From contig OZ243040.1 in NCBI GenBank assembly GCA_965211995.1, forward strand, positions 496,001-560,000: a stretch of DNA of 64,000 nt. Reading direction: 5' to 3'. This document shows, piece after piece, positions 28,243 through 37,311 of the stretch. Under the pieces are notes generated by a model. The model had not been told where the DNA came from and did no database searches. It worked only from the letters and a program-made list of their open reading frames with translations. Position 1 is the first letter of the stretch. Each line of letters begins with the position of its first letter. The translations under genes were made by a program, and so were the position numbers. The stretch is from CAYFZO01 sp965211995. GTDB lineage: Bacteria; Pseudomonadota; Gammaproteobacteria; Poriferisulfidales; Oxydemutatoraceae.

Positions 28243-29052
28243 TCAGCACGCCACGCTGAATCGTTTCTCCCTCCCCGGGTCGAGGCGAAACGCGGTGAGG
28301 CTTCCGCCCCACACGCAGCCGGTGTCGAGGCTCAGCACGCCGTCGCGGCGGACGAAGCCGAGCGCCGCCCAGTGGCCGAATACCAGTGTGTATTGCGGGT
28401 CGCGGCGGTGGGGCAGTTCAAACCACGGGTGAAAGCCGTTCGGTTGCGTGCCGGGTTCGTGCTTGTATTCAAGCGCCATGCGTCCGCCGGTGTCGCAGAA
28501 GCGCAGATGCGTCATCACGGCGATGATCGTGCGCGCACGGTCGTCGCCGCGCAGATCTTCGCGCCAGTGTTCGGGGGCGTCGCCGTGGACGCTTTTAAGG
28601 AACTCCCGGTAGTCGTCCGCGCGCAGGCGCGTTTCGATCTCGCCGGCGAGCGCGGTCGCGGTCTCGATATCCCATGCGGGCATCAGGCCCGCGTGCACCA
28701 TCGCGAGGCGGCGTTCGCGGTCCGTGATGAACAGCGGCTGCCGCCTCAGCCACTCGAGCAATTCCTCGCGGTCGGGGCTGGCGAGCACCGCGTCGAGCGT
28801 GCCGTCGGCGGGCGGTGGTTTGACGCCGGCGGCGGCGCGCAGCAGGTGCAAGTCGTGGTTGCCGAGCACGCAGCGCAGGCGCGCGCCGAGGCTTTTCAGG
28901 AAACGCAGGCTTGCGAGTGAGTCGGGGCCGCGGCTGACGAGGTCGCCGGTCAGCCACAGTTCGTCGTGCGTCGGATCAAACTCGATCTTATCGAGCAGTT
29001 TTTTCAGCGGGTTGAAGCAGCCTTGCAGATCGCCGACGGCGTATAGCGACAT
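28243..29052 (-). CDS. apaH: Diadenosine tetraphosphatase ApaH
   Basis: ApaH (269 aa) hydrolyses Ap4A symmetrically to two ADP and also decaps Np4-RNAs. It has all metallophosphoesterase motifs: GDLQGCFNPL, GDLVSRGPDS, GNHDLHLL and VHAGLMPAWD, and FGHWAALG near the C-terminus. It is last in an rsmA-apaG-apaH run, 3 nt after apaG. Confidence 0.96.
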   Translation of the reverse strand: MSLYAVGDLQGCFNPLKKLLDKIEFDPTHDELWLTGDLVSRGPDSLASLRFLKSLGARLRCVLGNHDLHLLRAAAGVKPPPADGTLDAVLASPDREELLEWLRRQPLFITDRERRLAMVHAGLMPAWDIETATALAGEIETRLRADDYREFLKSVHGDAPEHWREDLRGDDRARTIIAVMTHLRFCDTGGRMALEYKHEPGTQPNGFHPWFELPHRRDPQYTLVFGHWAALGFVRRDGVLSLDTGCVWGGSLTAFRLDPGREKRFSVAC

Positions 29053-29055
29053 CGC

Positions 29056-29454
29056 TCAGTGAAGAACGCGCGGTGCGGCGAGCATGAATTCCTTGATCTC
29101 GGCGTCGAACTCCTCGCCGTCCTCGGTGAGCATCTGGTAACTGCCGCGCATCGTGCCGATCGGCGTGTCGATCAGCGTGCCGCTGGTGTAGCGGAAAGCT
29201 TCGCCGGGGCGCAGGAACGGCTGTTCGCCAACCACGCCTTCGCCGCGCACTTCCTGCACTTTCTGGTTGGAATCGGTGATCACCCAGTGCCGCGACAGCA
29301 GTTGCGCCGCAACGCGCCCGCGGTTGATGATCGTGATTGTGTAGGCGAATGCGTAGCGCTCGTTGTCTTCGTCGGACTGTTCTTCGAGGTATTCGGTCTG
29401 CACGTCGACGTCGATGACGTATCTGTTTTTTCTGGGACCTTTCATGGGTATCAC
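29056..29454 (-). CDS. apaG: ApaG/CorD protein
   Basis: ApaG (132 aa) is a single fibronectin-like DUF525 domain linked to divalent cation resistance and found between rsmA and apaH in most gammaproteobacteria. Motifs are FAYTITIINRG, LLSRHWVITD, VGEQPFLRPGE and GTMRGSYQM. The ATG overlaps the rsmA stop (29451-29454). Confidence 0.95.
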   Translation of the reverse strand: MIPMKGPRKNRYVIDVDVQTEYLEEQSDEDNERYAFAYTITIINRGRVAAQLLSRHWVITDSNQKVQEVRGEGVVGEQPFLRPGEAFRYTSGTLIDTPIGTMRGSYQMLTEDGEEFDAEIKEFMLAAPRVLH

Positions 29455-30248
29455 TTCTCCCGTGTCGTTGTCGCCTTGCCGTCAAGCAAGTCTAACATGG
29501 CGAGGAAGTGTTTGACGCCGAGGGTTTCGGGGCGGGCGCTCGCGGATAGCCCGAGTTGTGCAAAATCGGCGGCGTCGAGCGTGCCCGCGAAGATCCGCCC
29601 GATGGTTTTGCGCCGTTGCGAGAAAGCCCGCCTGACGAGGCCGAAGAATGCCCGTCTGCGCCCGGGCTCCACCGGGCACGGTCGCGGCAGCAGCCGGATT
29701 AGCGATGAACTCACCTGGGGCGGCGGCGCGAACGCACTCGGGGCGACGTCGAACAGGTGTTGGATCCCGGCGAAGCACGCGGCGGCGACGCTGAGCCGCG
29801 AGTAGTTGCGCGTGCCGGGCGGGGCGGCGGCGCGCTCGGCGACTTCGGTTTGCAGCATCAGGTGCATATCGCGGATGTGTTCGCAGGCGTCGAACAGGTG
29901 CATCAGCAGCGGCGTCGAGACGTTGTAGGGCAGGTTGCCGATGACCCGGATTTTGCCGTGCGTGCCGAGCGCGGCGAAATCGAACTCGAGTGCGTCGCAC
30001 CGGTGCAGCGTGAATGTTTTACTTTCACCGAACCGCTGCGTCAGCCGCTCGGCGAGTGCTGCGTCGATCTCGACCGCGTCCAGGCGCACGCCGCGCTCGA
30101 GCACCGGCGCCGTCAACGCGCCGAGGCCGGGGCCGATCTCGACAATCGCCTCGCCCGGGCGCGGCGCAATCGCCTCGACGAGGCTCGCGATCACCCGCTC
30201 GTCGGTGAGAAAGTGCTGACCGAGGTGTTTTTTTGGCTTGATTTTCAT
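29451..30248 (-). CDS. rsmA: 16S rRNA dimethyladenosine transferase RsmA
   Basis: RsmA/KsgA (265 aa) dimethylates two adjacent adenines in the 3' end loop of 16S rRNA. Motifs are KKHLGQHFLTDE, the SAM site VEIGPGLGALT and the catalytic NLPYNVSTPLL. I choose ATG at 30248, which gives the usual MKIKPKKHLGQHF start; an ATG five codons earlier (30263) is possible. It lies 127 nt after pdxA. Confidence 0.95.
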   Translation of the reverse strand: MKIKPKKHLGQHFLTDERVIASLVEAIAPRPGEAIVEIGPGLGALTAPVLERGVRLDAVEIDAALAERLTQRFGESKTFTLHRCDALEFDFAALGTHGKIRVIGNLPYNVSTPLLMHLFDACEHIRDMHLMLQTEVAERAAAPPGTRNYSRLSVAAACFAGIQHLFDVAPSAFAPPPQVSSSLIRLLPRPCPVEPGRRRAFFGLVRRAFSQRRKTIGRIFAGTLDAADFAQLGLSASARPETLGVKHFLAMLDLLDGKATTTREK

Positions 30249-30375
30249 TGGCTTACACGCCACTGCCGCAAGTGCGACGGCGGCCGGGCTTGCTTTTGCT
30301 TCTGTGCTTAACCAAGGCGTCCGGGCTTTTGCTCAGCGAGGCGCGGGCGTTGCGAGCAGGCGATTTGCCGGGCGA

Positions 30376-31374
30376 TTATGCCAGGCGCTTTGCCAGGCGG
30401 CTTGCCAGGCGGCTTGCATAAGCGACCGCGGCGCCGAGGCTTGCGGGCGACGCGCGTCCCGTGCCCGCGAGTTCCAGTGCGGTGCCGTGATCCACCGAGG
30501 TGCGCACAAAGGGCAGGCCGAGCGTGATGTTCACCGCGTTGTCAAAATCGGCGTACTTGATCACCGGCAGTCCCTGGTCGTGGTACATCGCAACGACGAC
30601 GTCGCAGCCGCTCAGCTGTTGCGGCGTGAACGCGGTGTCGGCGGGCAGCGGTCCCGTCAGGTGCATCGTCGCGGCGAGTTGGTCGAGCACCGGCCGGATG
30701 ACTTGCTCCTCTTCATGCCCAAGATACCCGTCTTCGCCGGCGTGGGGATTGAGTCCGCACACGGTAATCCGCGGCTTGCCGATGCCGAACAGGCGGCGCA
30801 TATCCGCGTGGACGATGCGCAGCGTCCGTTCGAGGAGCGCGCGCGTCAGCGCCTGCGGGACGGCGCTCAGCGGCAGGTGCGTCGTTGCCGATGCGACGCG
30901 CAGTTTTTCGCAGGCGAGCAGCATCACCGTGTCGCAGCCGCAGGCGCGGGCGAGGTATTCGGTGTGGCCGGAAAAGGCGATGCCCGCTGCGTTGATTGCA
31001 GCCTTGTTGACCGGCCCGGTGACCAATGCGTCGAAGGTGCCGTCGCGGCAGCCGGCGATGCCGCGATCAATCTGTGCAAGCACGTGGCGCGCGTTGCGCG
31101 GATCGGCGGCGCCGGCGACGACCGGGGCGTCGGCTGCAACGTGTTCCACCGTGACTTGGGCGTTCGCCGAAACCGGTTCCGCGGACAAGGCTGGTTCACA
31201 TTCCAGGCCCAGCGCCCCGGCGCGCTCGCACAGCGCCTTGCGGTCGCCGATGAAGACCAGTTGATCGGCGTGAGCGGGTTGTGTGCCGAGCCCTTGATCG
31301 GGAGCGAAAGCGTGCAGCAGGGCAACATCGGGGCCGATGCCGGCGGGGTCGCCCGTGGTGACGGCAATTTTCAT
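30376..31374 (-). CDS. pdxA: 4-hydroxythreonine-4-phosphate dehydrogenase PdxA
   Basis: PdxA (332 aa) is an NAD-dependent step in pyridoxal phosphate biosynthesis. Metal-binding motifs are SGHTEYLA, GLNPHAGEDG and YHDQGLPVIKY, with VTGPVNKAAI before them. The last residues (ASRLASRLAKRLA) are encoded by three 12-nt tandem units of the GCCAGGCGGCTT type, a small terminal expansion. Confidence 0.95.
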   Translation of the reverse strand: MKIAVTTGDPAGIGPDVALLHAFAPDQGLGTQPAHADQLVFIGDRKALCERAGALGLECEPALSAEPVSANAQVTVEHVAADAPVVAGAADPRNARHVLAQIDRGIAGCRDGTFDALVTGPVNKAAINAAGIAFSGHTEYLARACGCDTVMLLACEKLRVASATTHLPLSAVPQALTRALLERTLRIVHADMRRLFGIGKPRITVCGLNPHAGEDGYLGHEEEQVIRPVLDQLAATMHLTGPLPADTAFTPQQLSGCDVVVAMYHDQGLPVIKYADFDNAVNITLGLPFVRTSVDHGTALELAGTGRASPASLGAAVAYASRLASRLAKRLA

Positions 31375-31726
31375 TGTCGGTTGGGGAATCCGCCGTAGTC
31401 GTTCAGGTCCGCAGATTTTCGCAGATCAAGAGCGAATTTTTTGCGTTGAGTCATGAGCGTTGCAGAAGGTCTTCGGCGCGCACCGCAGTTGACCGGCTCC
31501 CTGCATTGTCGCGGGGATGACGGGCACGCTGTTCGGACAATGTCTTGATGCTTCCTCGAATCCCCGTGTTCGCGGGGATGACGGCGGGTCTCGCCGGTCC
31601 GGGATCGGGCGATGGTTCCAAAGCACCGTGCGCGCAGAAATAACGGGGCAACAGGCGCGACCCAAAGTGCATTTTCATGGCTTCTTCGCCGTCCGGCGGG
31701 GATCCGCCGCTCCCGTGCTTCCTTCG
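31375..31726. other. Intergenic region with REP-like hairpins
   Basis: The 352 nt between surA and pdxA hold no convincing gene. They contain a hairpin CCCCGTGTTCGCGGGGATGACGG (31562-31584) and a partial copy near 31509, of a dispersed repeat type common in proteobacteria. The stretch CAGATTTTCGCAGAT at 31412-31426 also recurs near 36032. Confidence 0.6.
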
Positions 31727-33055
31727 TCAGATCCGCACTTCGACGCGGCGGTTCTCCCTCAATTTCAGCAGCCACAGCCGGGTTTCCTCTTCGGACTTGC
31801 CCTTTCTGATCTCGGTGACCGCCTGCTGACGCATCGTGTCGTCGCCGACGTCGTGTTCGCGCGTGCCCAGCACTTCGAGGAGGTGCCAGCCGAAAGAAGT
31901 CCTGAACGGCCCGACGAGGTCGCCCTTGCCGCGCGCGCGCTTGACCGCTTCGGCGAATTCCGGCACGTAGCCGGCGGGATTCGACCAGCCGAGATCGCCG
32001 CCTTTCATCGAACTCAGCGGATCCTGCGAATGTTCGCAGGCGAGCGCGTCGAAGTCGGCGCCGTCTTCAAGTTGGCGCTTGATGCGCTCAAGCCGGCGCC
32101 TGATTTTTTCATCGTCGTCAATCGGGCTGGTTCTTATCAGGATGTGGCGCACGTGGTATTGCAACTGCATCATTTCCGGGCTGTCGCCGCGGGTCTTAAG
32201 CAGTTGGAACAGGTGCAGCCCTGCGTCGTTCGAGATCACCGGACTGGTGCCGACGTCGCGCAGCGAGTCAACGCGGCGGCGCACCGGGGCGGGCAGGTCT
32301 TCGGCGCGGCGCCAGTCGAGGTCTTTGACTTGATAGCGCAGTTCCTCGAGGTCGTCTTCGGCGGCCGCGGCTTTCCACAATTGTGCGAAGCGTTCGCGCA
32401 GGTCGTTGAGCGAGGAGAACGAGTCGCCGCGCAATTGCGGCTGCACCCGCGCGAAGTGCCGCTTCGCCGCGGCGAGCGCGTCGTCGTCGGCCGGCGGCGG
32501 CACCCGGATATGCACGAAACGGTATTCGATGCCGCGGTGGCGGTTGTCATCGAAATTCAGCAGGTTGTTTATTTCCTGGTCGCTGACTTCGATCCGGTTG
32601 ATCACTTCGCGCTGCACCAGCCGCTGGATGGTCAGGTCGTCGCGTATTTTCAGGCGCAGTTCCTGAAAGTTTTCGTTGCCGCTTTCGACCTTGGCCTTGA
32701 ACTCGGCGAGGGTCAGGTTGTTGCGCCCCGCCATACCCCCGACCGCGCGGTCGAGGGTGATGTCGTCTATCACGATGCCGAGTCTTTTTGCTTCCTGCAG
32801 TTGCAATTGCCGGATGATCATTTGCTGCAGCACCTGGGCGGTGAGTGTGCGCTCGTCGGGCAGCTTGCGGTTCTGCTGTTTCAACATGGCTTGCGCGCGC
32901 CGGATGTTTTTCACAAGTTGGCGCTCGGTGATCGCTTCGTTTTCGACCACCGCGATGATGCGGTCGAGCCCCCGGGGCGCCGCCGTGCACGGCAACGCGG
33001 CGATCAGCAGCGCGGCGCACAGCGCCGTCAGCCCGGGCCGGCTTGCGGCCGTCAT
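31727..33055 (-). CDS. surA: Periplasmic chaperone SurA
   Basis: SurA (442 aa) is a periplasmic peptidyl-prolyl isomerase and chaperone for outer-membrane proteins including LptD. It has a signal peptide (LTALCAALLIAALPCTAA), the SurA N-terminal domain (VVENEAITERQL) and two parvulin domains, of which the second is clear (YHVRHILIRTSP, GGDLGWSNP). ATG at 33055 overlaps the lptD stop by ATGA. Coupling of lptD to surA is conserved. Confidence 0.95.
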   Translation of the reverse strand: MTAASRPGLTALCAALLIAALPCTAAPRGLDRIIAVVENEAITERQLVKNIRRAQAMLKQQNRKLPDERTLTAQVLQQMIIRQLQLQEAKRLGIVIDDITLDRAVGGMAGRNNLTLAEFKAKVESGNENFQELRLKIRDDLTIQRLVQREVINRIEVSDQEINNLLNFDDNRHRGIEYRFVHIRVPPPADDDALAAAKRHFARVQPQLRGDSFSSLNDLRERFAQLWKAAAAEDDLEELRYQVKDLDWRRAEDLPAPVRRRVDSLRDVGTSPVISNDAGLHLFQLLKTRGDSPEMMQLQYHVRHILIRTSPIDDDEKIRRRLERIKRQLEDGADFDALACEHSQDPLSSMKGGDLGWSNPAGYVPEFAEAVKRARGKGDLVGPFRTSFGWHLLEVLGTREHDVGDDTMRQQAVTEIRKGKSEEETRLWLLKLRENRRVEVRI

Positions 33056-35093
33056 TTCCGGTAGTCGGTGATCCATTTTTCGAGCAGGCGGTTGTCGGTG
33101 TTCGTCCCGAAACTGGTCAAGCCGCGCAGGCTGAACTCTATGCCGATCCTCGTATTGTAATCGAGCGAGCCGTTGGCGATGGACAGATCGGCGCCGTTGA
33201 CGTCTTGCAGCAGGCGCTGTCCCGCCAGGCGCAGGCTCCAGCAGCAACTCTCGTAATTCAGCCCGGCCATCACGCCGATGTTCTCGCTCGCACCGAGGTC
33301 GTAGCGCCAGCCCCCGAACCAGGTCCAGCGCTCGCCGACCGGCAGGTACAGGTTGATCTCGCTTTGGTTGAAGCCTTCGTCGCCGCGCCGGTAGCGGTGC
33401 GACAGGTTGACGAGTTTGTCGCCGCCCGTGTTCAGCGACAGGCGCGTGGCATAGCGGCGCGGGCGGTCCTGCCGGGTGTCCCAGATCAGTGATGAGATGA
33501 ATTTCACCTTGTCGTCGAGATTCAGCGCGAACTCCGAGGCCAGGTTGGAATGGCTGTAGCGATTGGCCGCGGTGTCCTCGTCCGGCAGGTTGACTTCGCG
33601 GTTTCTGAAGTAACTCGTGCGCCCGACGCTCAAGCGCAGCGTTTCCCTGCCGCTGCGCGAGTCGATCAGGCGGCTGCTCAGCGCCAGCGTCAGCCGGTCG
33701 GTGTCGCCGACGCGGTCGGCGCCGTTGTAGCGGTTGTGCTCGAACAACTGCGAGAAACGGAATTCTGAGACGCCGGTGTCGAACACCGGAAAGTCGTCCT
33801 GGTTTCTGCGCGGCACGTGCAGATAGAACAGTTCCGGCTCCAGCGTGTGGCGGTAGCGTTGCCGCCCGAGGTCTTTGTCAAACGTCCAGCCGGTGCGCAG
33901 GCTGAACCACGGCAACGTGCGGCTTTCATCGGCGCGGTCGTCGAGGTTGTAGTCGGTGTGGCGCAGCGCGACGCTCGGCGTGAAATGAAAGCCGGGGTGG
34001 CGGTACGGCCAGCGCAGGGTGATCTCGTTGTCGAAGCGGTCGCCCTCGGTGTTGCCGGGATCCTGCGACGCGTATTTGCGGTTGAAGCCGATCCATTCAC
34101 TGTGCAGGCCGAGGTCGAGGTTCAGGTGCGGCGAGTGCCAGTTCTTCGACAGCGACACGCCGGGTTGCCTCTCGTACAACGCGCCTTCGCGCCGGGCGTC
34201 TGTGTCGGTGCGCTGGAAGTTTTCGGCGACGAAATTCAGATGCCAGCCGCGCCACACGTAGTCGGTGAGGATCCGGCTGTTCAGGTAGTTCTCGCCGATC
34301 AGGTCGAACGAGCCGCTCAGGTCTTCGATATAGTCCGTGTCCGATACTCGTTGCAGGTGCAGTTGCATCAGCAGCCGGTCTCCGGCTTCGGCGCGGTGGT
34401 TCAGCGAGTACGAATAGCGGTCGCTGTCGCCGTTGCGGTCGTTGTAGTCGCTGTCGTCGAGCCAGTCGCCTGCAAGCGTGCCGCGGTTGAAGCGGTGCAG
34501 GTAGCGGTATTTGCCGTCGAACTGCACGCCGCGTTTCGACAGCAGGCGCGGCTCGAAAGTCGCGTCGTGGTTGGGCGCGAGATTGAAGTAGTAGGGCAGG
34601 CCGAGTTCGATGCCGGTTTCGCTGCTGTCGCCGAGGTTGGGCGTGAGCAGGCCCGAGCGGCGCTCGTCTGAGAGCGAGACGCGGTAGCGCGGCAGGTACA
34701 GCAGCGGGACGTCGCCGACGACGAGCCACGCGCCTTTGGCAGTGCCGACGCCGCGTTCGAGGTCGAGCGTGAATGGTCGGCGGACAAAAACCAGGTCGGT
34801 TCTTTGGCGTTGCAGTTGGTGTAGCGCACGTTGCCGTGCGCCGTCAGGCGCCGGCTTTGCTGGTCGTAGTCTATGTGGTCAGCGCGGATGCGGTCGTCGC
34901 CCTGTGCGACTTGTACCTCTCCCGACAACTGCGTTTGTCCGTTGCCCTGCGCCGAGAACTGTTTCGCCGACGCCTCAATCGCGTCGGTGGCGGAGCGGTC
35001 CTGGTCCTGCTCCGGACACCGTTCCGCCGCCGGCAACGCGGCGGCGGCGAACAGCATCGCCGCGGCCAGACACTTCAATGCGGGCGCGTTCAC
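33052..35093 (-). pseudogene. lptD: LPS assembly protein LptD, frameshifted and internally deleted
   Basis: LptD is the outer-membrane translocon that inserts LPS. The N-terminal frame starts at 35093 with a signal peptide and the LptA-like repeats (QLSGEVQVAQGDD, AHGNVRYTNC), then shifts frame. The second frame is open from before 34700 to the stop at 33052 and carries FTLDLERG, VPLLYLPRYRVSLSDERRSG, LPYYFNLAPNHDA and the beta-barrel. The shift is at about 34770-34777 and is repaired by adding one base, which lines up SAD with FTLDLERG as in homologues. In addition, about 50 residues usually found between GNVRY and the YTTC-like motif appear to be missing. LptD is normally essential, so this may be a sequence error or real decay. 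Confidence 0.85.
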
Positions 35094-35701
35094 CGCCGCT
35101 CGCGCTCAAATCGCCGTTGGCGGTTGAATACGTTGCACAGGATGCGGGCGGTGACGTCGGCGTCGTAGTCCGCCGAATGGGCTTTGTCGTTGTCCCATTC
35201 AAGCCCGACGGCTTCGGCGATTTTCGACAGCACCGTTTGTCCGTAAGCCAGCGCCCCGAGCGTTACGGTATCAATGCTGCTGAAGCCGTGGAACGGATTG
35301 TTCTTGAGGTTGTTGCGGGCGGCCGCGGCGTTGAGAAACTTCAGGTCGAACGCGGCGTTGTGGCCGACGAGAATCGCGCGTTTACATTTATTCTCCTCGA
35401 GCGCGCCGTGTACCCGCGAAAACAGTTGCTTCAGCACTTCCTTTTCGGGCTGGGCGCCGCGCGCGGGGTCAAACGGGTCTATGCAGTTGACCCTGAGCGA
35501 GGACTCTTCCATGTTCGAGCCGGAGAAAGGCTGCACCGCCCAGCACGTGCTGTCTTTTGGGTATAGCAGTTGTTGCTGGTCGAGGCCGATGAACACCGCC
35601 GCGATTTCGAGCAGCGCATCGGTTGTCTCGTTGAAGCCGCCGGTTTCAACGTCCACCACCACCGGCAGGAAGCCGCGCAAGAGATTTTTCATCAAGGGCA
35701 T
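35090..35701 (-). CDS. rnt: Ribonuclease T
   Basis: RNase T (203 aa) is a DEDD-family 3' exoribonuclease that trims tRNA and other stable RNA ends. Exo motifs are VVDVETGGFN, GHNAAFDLKFL and AHSADYDADVTA. The stop overlaps the lptD start by ATGA. ATG at 35701 (MPLMKNLL) or 35692 could start it. The first 40 codons and the preceding leader are repeated twice upstream, where they form intact short ORFs. Confidence 0.93.
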   Translation of the reverse strand: MPLMKNLLRGFLPVVVDVETGGFNETTDALLEIAAVFIGLDQQQLLYPKDSTCWAVQPFSGSNMEESSLRVNCIDPFDPARGAQPEKEVLKQLFSRVHGALEENKCKRAILVGHNAAFDLKFLNAAAARNNLKNNPFHGFSSIDTVTLGALAYGQTVLSKIAEAVGLEWDNDKAHSADYDADVTARILCNVFNRQRRFERERR

Positions 35702-35847
35702 CACAACTTGAGGTTTTGCCGCTGGTCGAGGCCGATGAACACCGCCGCGATTTCGAGCAGTGCGTCGGTCGTCTCGTTGAAGCCGCCGGTTTCGACGTCC
35801 ACCACCACCGGCAGGAAGCCGCGCAAGAGATTTTTCATCAGGGGCAT
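35701..35847 (-). pseudogene. Mini-ORF D1, RNase T N-term
   Basis: A 48-codon ORF identical or nearly so to the first 40 residues of RNase T (MPLMKNLLRGFLPVVVDVE), including the first Asp/Glu pair of the active site, then RQNLKL from the leader sequence. TGATG overlap with rnt. Confidence 0.55.
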
Positions 35848-35993
35848 CACAACTTGAGGTTTTGCCGCTGGCCGAGGCCGATGAACACCGCGGCGATTTC
35901 GAGCAGCGCATCGGTTGTTTCGTTGAAGCCGCCGGTTTCGACGTCCACCACCACCGGCAGGAAGCCGCGCAAGAGATTTTTCATCAAGGGCAT
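35847..35993 (-). pseudogene. Mini-ORF D2, RNase T N-term
   Basis: A second 48-codon copy with the same ending RQNLKL. Its TGA overlaps the ATG of D1 as TGATG, so rnt is preceded by a chain of two coupled short ORFs. It differs from D1 by a few substitutions (IGLGQ for IGLDQ). Confidence 0.55.
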
Positions 35994-36144
35994 CTTGACT
36001 TGAGGTTTTGCCGCGTCTGCGGATTGTGCGGATTTTCGCAGATTGCAGATCAATGTTTTGTCCCGCCGTCGTGCTTGCTGCGGATAGCCGCTGCCGCGCC
36101 GATCACGGCATCATTATCCTGCCGCTCGATACTCCCCTCTGCGT

Positions 36145-37242
36145 TCATCTGCGGGCTTGTCTTTCGGTTTTTGCGGTCGGCGGTGTTGATCGGGGGGCGA
36201 CCCGCCAGGCAACGGTTTCGCCGGCACGGAACGGGACGACGCACAGCGCGCCCGCCTTGAGTTTTTCAGGCATACGCCACGGTTGCTTGACCAGCATTAC
36301 GCGCTCTCGGTTCTGCGCGAGGCCGTAAAACGCGGCGCCGTTGACGCCGGTGAACGCTTCGAGTCGGTCGAGCGCGCCGGCCCGCTCAAAGACCTCAGCG
36401 TAGGTTTCCAACGCCGCAGGCGCGTTGAAAACCCCGGCGCAGCCGTAGTCGCAGTGCTTGTTTTCAAGCGGGTGCGGCGCCGAGTCGGTGCCGGCGAAAA
36501 AGCAGGCTTCGCCGCTCACCGCCGCGCCGACCAATGCTTCGCGGTCGCGTTCGCGCTGCGCCGGCGGCAGGCAGTGGCGGTGCGGGCGCAGGCCGCCGTC
36601 GAACAGTGCGTTGCGGTTGTACAGCAGGTGGTGCGGCGTGATCGTCGCGCCCGTGTGTTGCTCGTCTCGCACGAAATCAACCGCCTCGCGCGTCGTGACG
36701 TGCTCCAAGACGATCTTGAGTTCCGGGAAATGTTTTCTCAGCGGCGTCAGCGTCGTGCCGATGAACGTCTTTTCACGGTCGTAAAAATCCACTGCGGCGC
36801 CGGTGCTCTCGCCGTGCAGCAGCAGCGGCAGGCGGCGCTTTTGCATTTCCTCGAACACCGGATACAGCCCCGCGATATCGGCGACGCCGTGCTCGGCGCC
36901 GACGGTCGCGCCCCGCGGATACAGTTTCGCGCCGAAGATCCCGGCGTAGGCGCCGGCGTCGGGCTTGGCTTCCATGATCGTCGCCGGCGTGGTCGCATCG
37001 CTCAGATACAGCGTCACCAGCGGCTCGAAGTCCGCGTCCGCCGAGGCCGCGGCGAGGGCCGCGCGGTAGCGTGAACACGCCGCCGCGTCGGTCAGCGGCG
37101 CGGCGAGGTTGGGCATCGCGATGGCGCGGGCGAACACGCGCGTGGTGTGGGGCAGAACAAAGCGCATCATTTCGCTTTCTCTGAAATGCGCGTGCCAGTC
37201 GTCGGGGCGGATGATGCTGAGGCTGTTTGACGCTTCGTTCAA
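36145..37242 (-). CDS. pyrC: Dihydroorotase PyrC
   Basis: PyrC (365 aa) is the class II dihydroorotase of pyrimidine synthesis. Zinc ligands are in DDWHAHFRE, the carbamylated Lys in FGAKLYPRG, and the later His and Asp in LEHVTTREAV, ITPHHLLYNRNAL and FAGTDSAPH. It is divergent from argG with 69 nt between starts. The C-terminal tail after FRAGETVAW is slightly long and basic. Confidence 0.95.
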   Translation of the reverse strand: MNEASNSLSIIRPDDWHAHFRESEMMRFVLPHTTRVFARAIAMPNLAAPLTDAAACSRYRAALAAASADADFEPLVTLYLSDATTPATIMEAKPDAGAYAGIFGAKLYPRGATVGAEHGVADIAGLYPVFEEMQKRRLPLLLHGESTGAAVDFYDREKTFIGTTLTPLRKHFPELKIVLEHVTTREAVDFVRDEQHTGATITPHHLLYNRNALFDGGLRPHRHCLPPAQRERDREALVGAAVSGEACFFAGTDSAPHPLENKHCDYGCAGVFNAPAALETYAEVFERAGALDRLEAFTGVNGAAFYGLAQNRERVMLVKQPWRMPEKLKAGALCVVPFRAGETVAWRVAPRSTPPTAKTERQARR

Positions 37243-37311
37243 TGCCCTTTATATTTTATTTCAGGCCGGTTTTCTGCCATCATATCACAGGGTACGGTTT
37301 CTACTTTATTC

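Larger units (their letters stand above)
35573..36010 (-). repeat. Tandem 146-bp repeat of the rnt leader and 5' end
   Basis: Three copies spaced 146 bp (start codons at 35701, 35847 and 35993). Each contains the rnt leader (CAAAACCTCAAGTTGTG-type) and about 40 codons of rnt. The period is not a multiple of three, yet each extra copy is a complete ORF whose TGA overlaps the next ATG as TGATG. Confidence 0.92.

Noticed and set aside
31371..31775. Minus-strand frames between surA and pdxA
   Set aside because: Several overlapping frames across REP-like hairpins, none with homology character or a ribosome site.
31517..33064. Long open frame (515 codons) on the plus strand
   Set aside because: It is antisense to surA, which has clear homology motifs; GC-rich third positions keep the opposite frame open. 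The same holds for long antisense frames over gspK/gspL, pdxA and the DUF255 gene.
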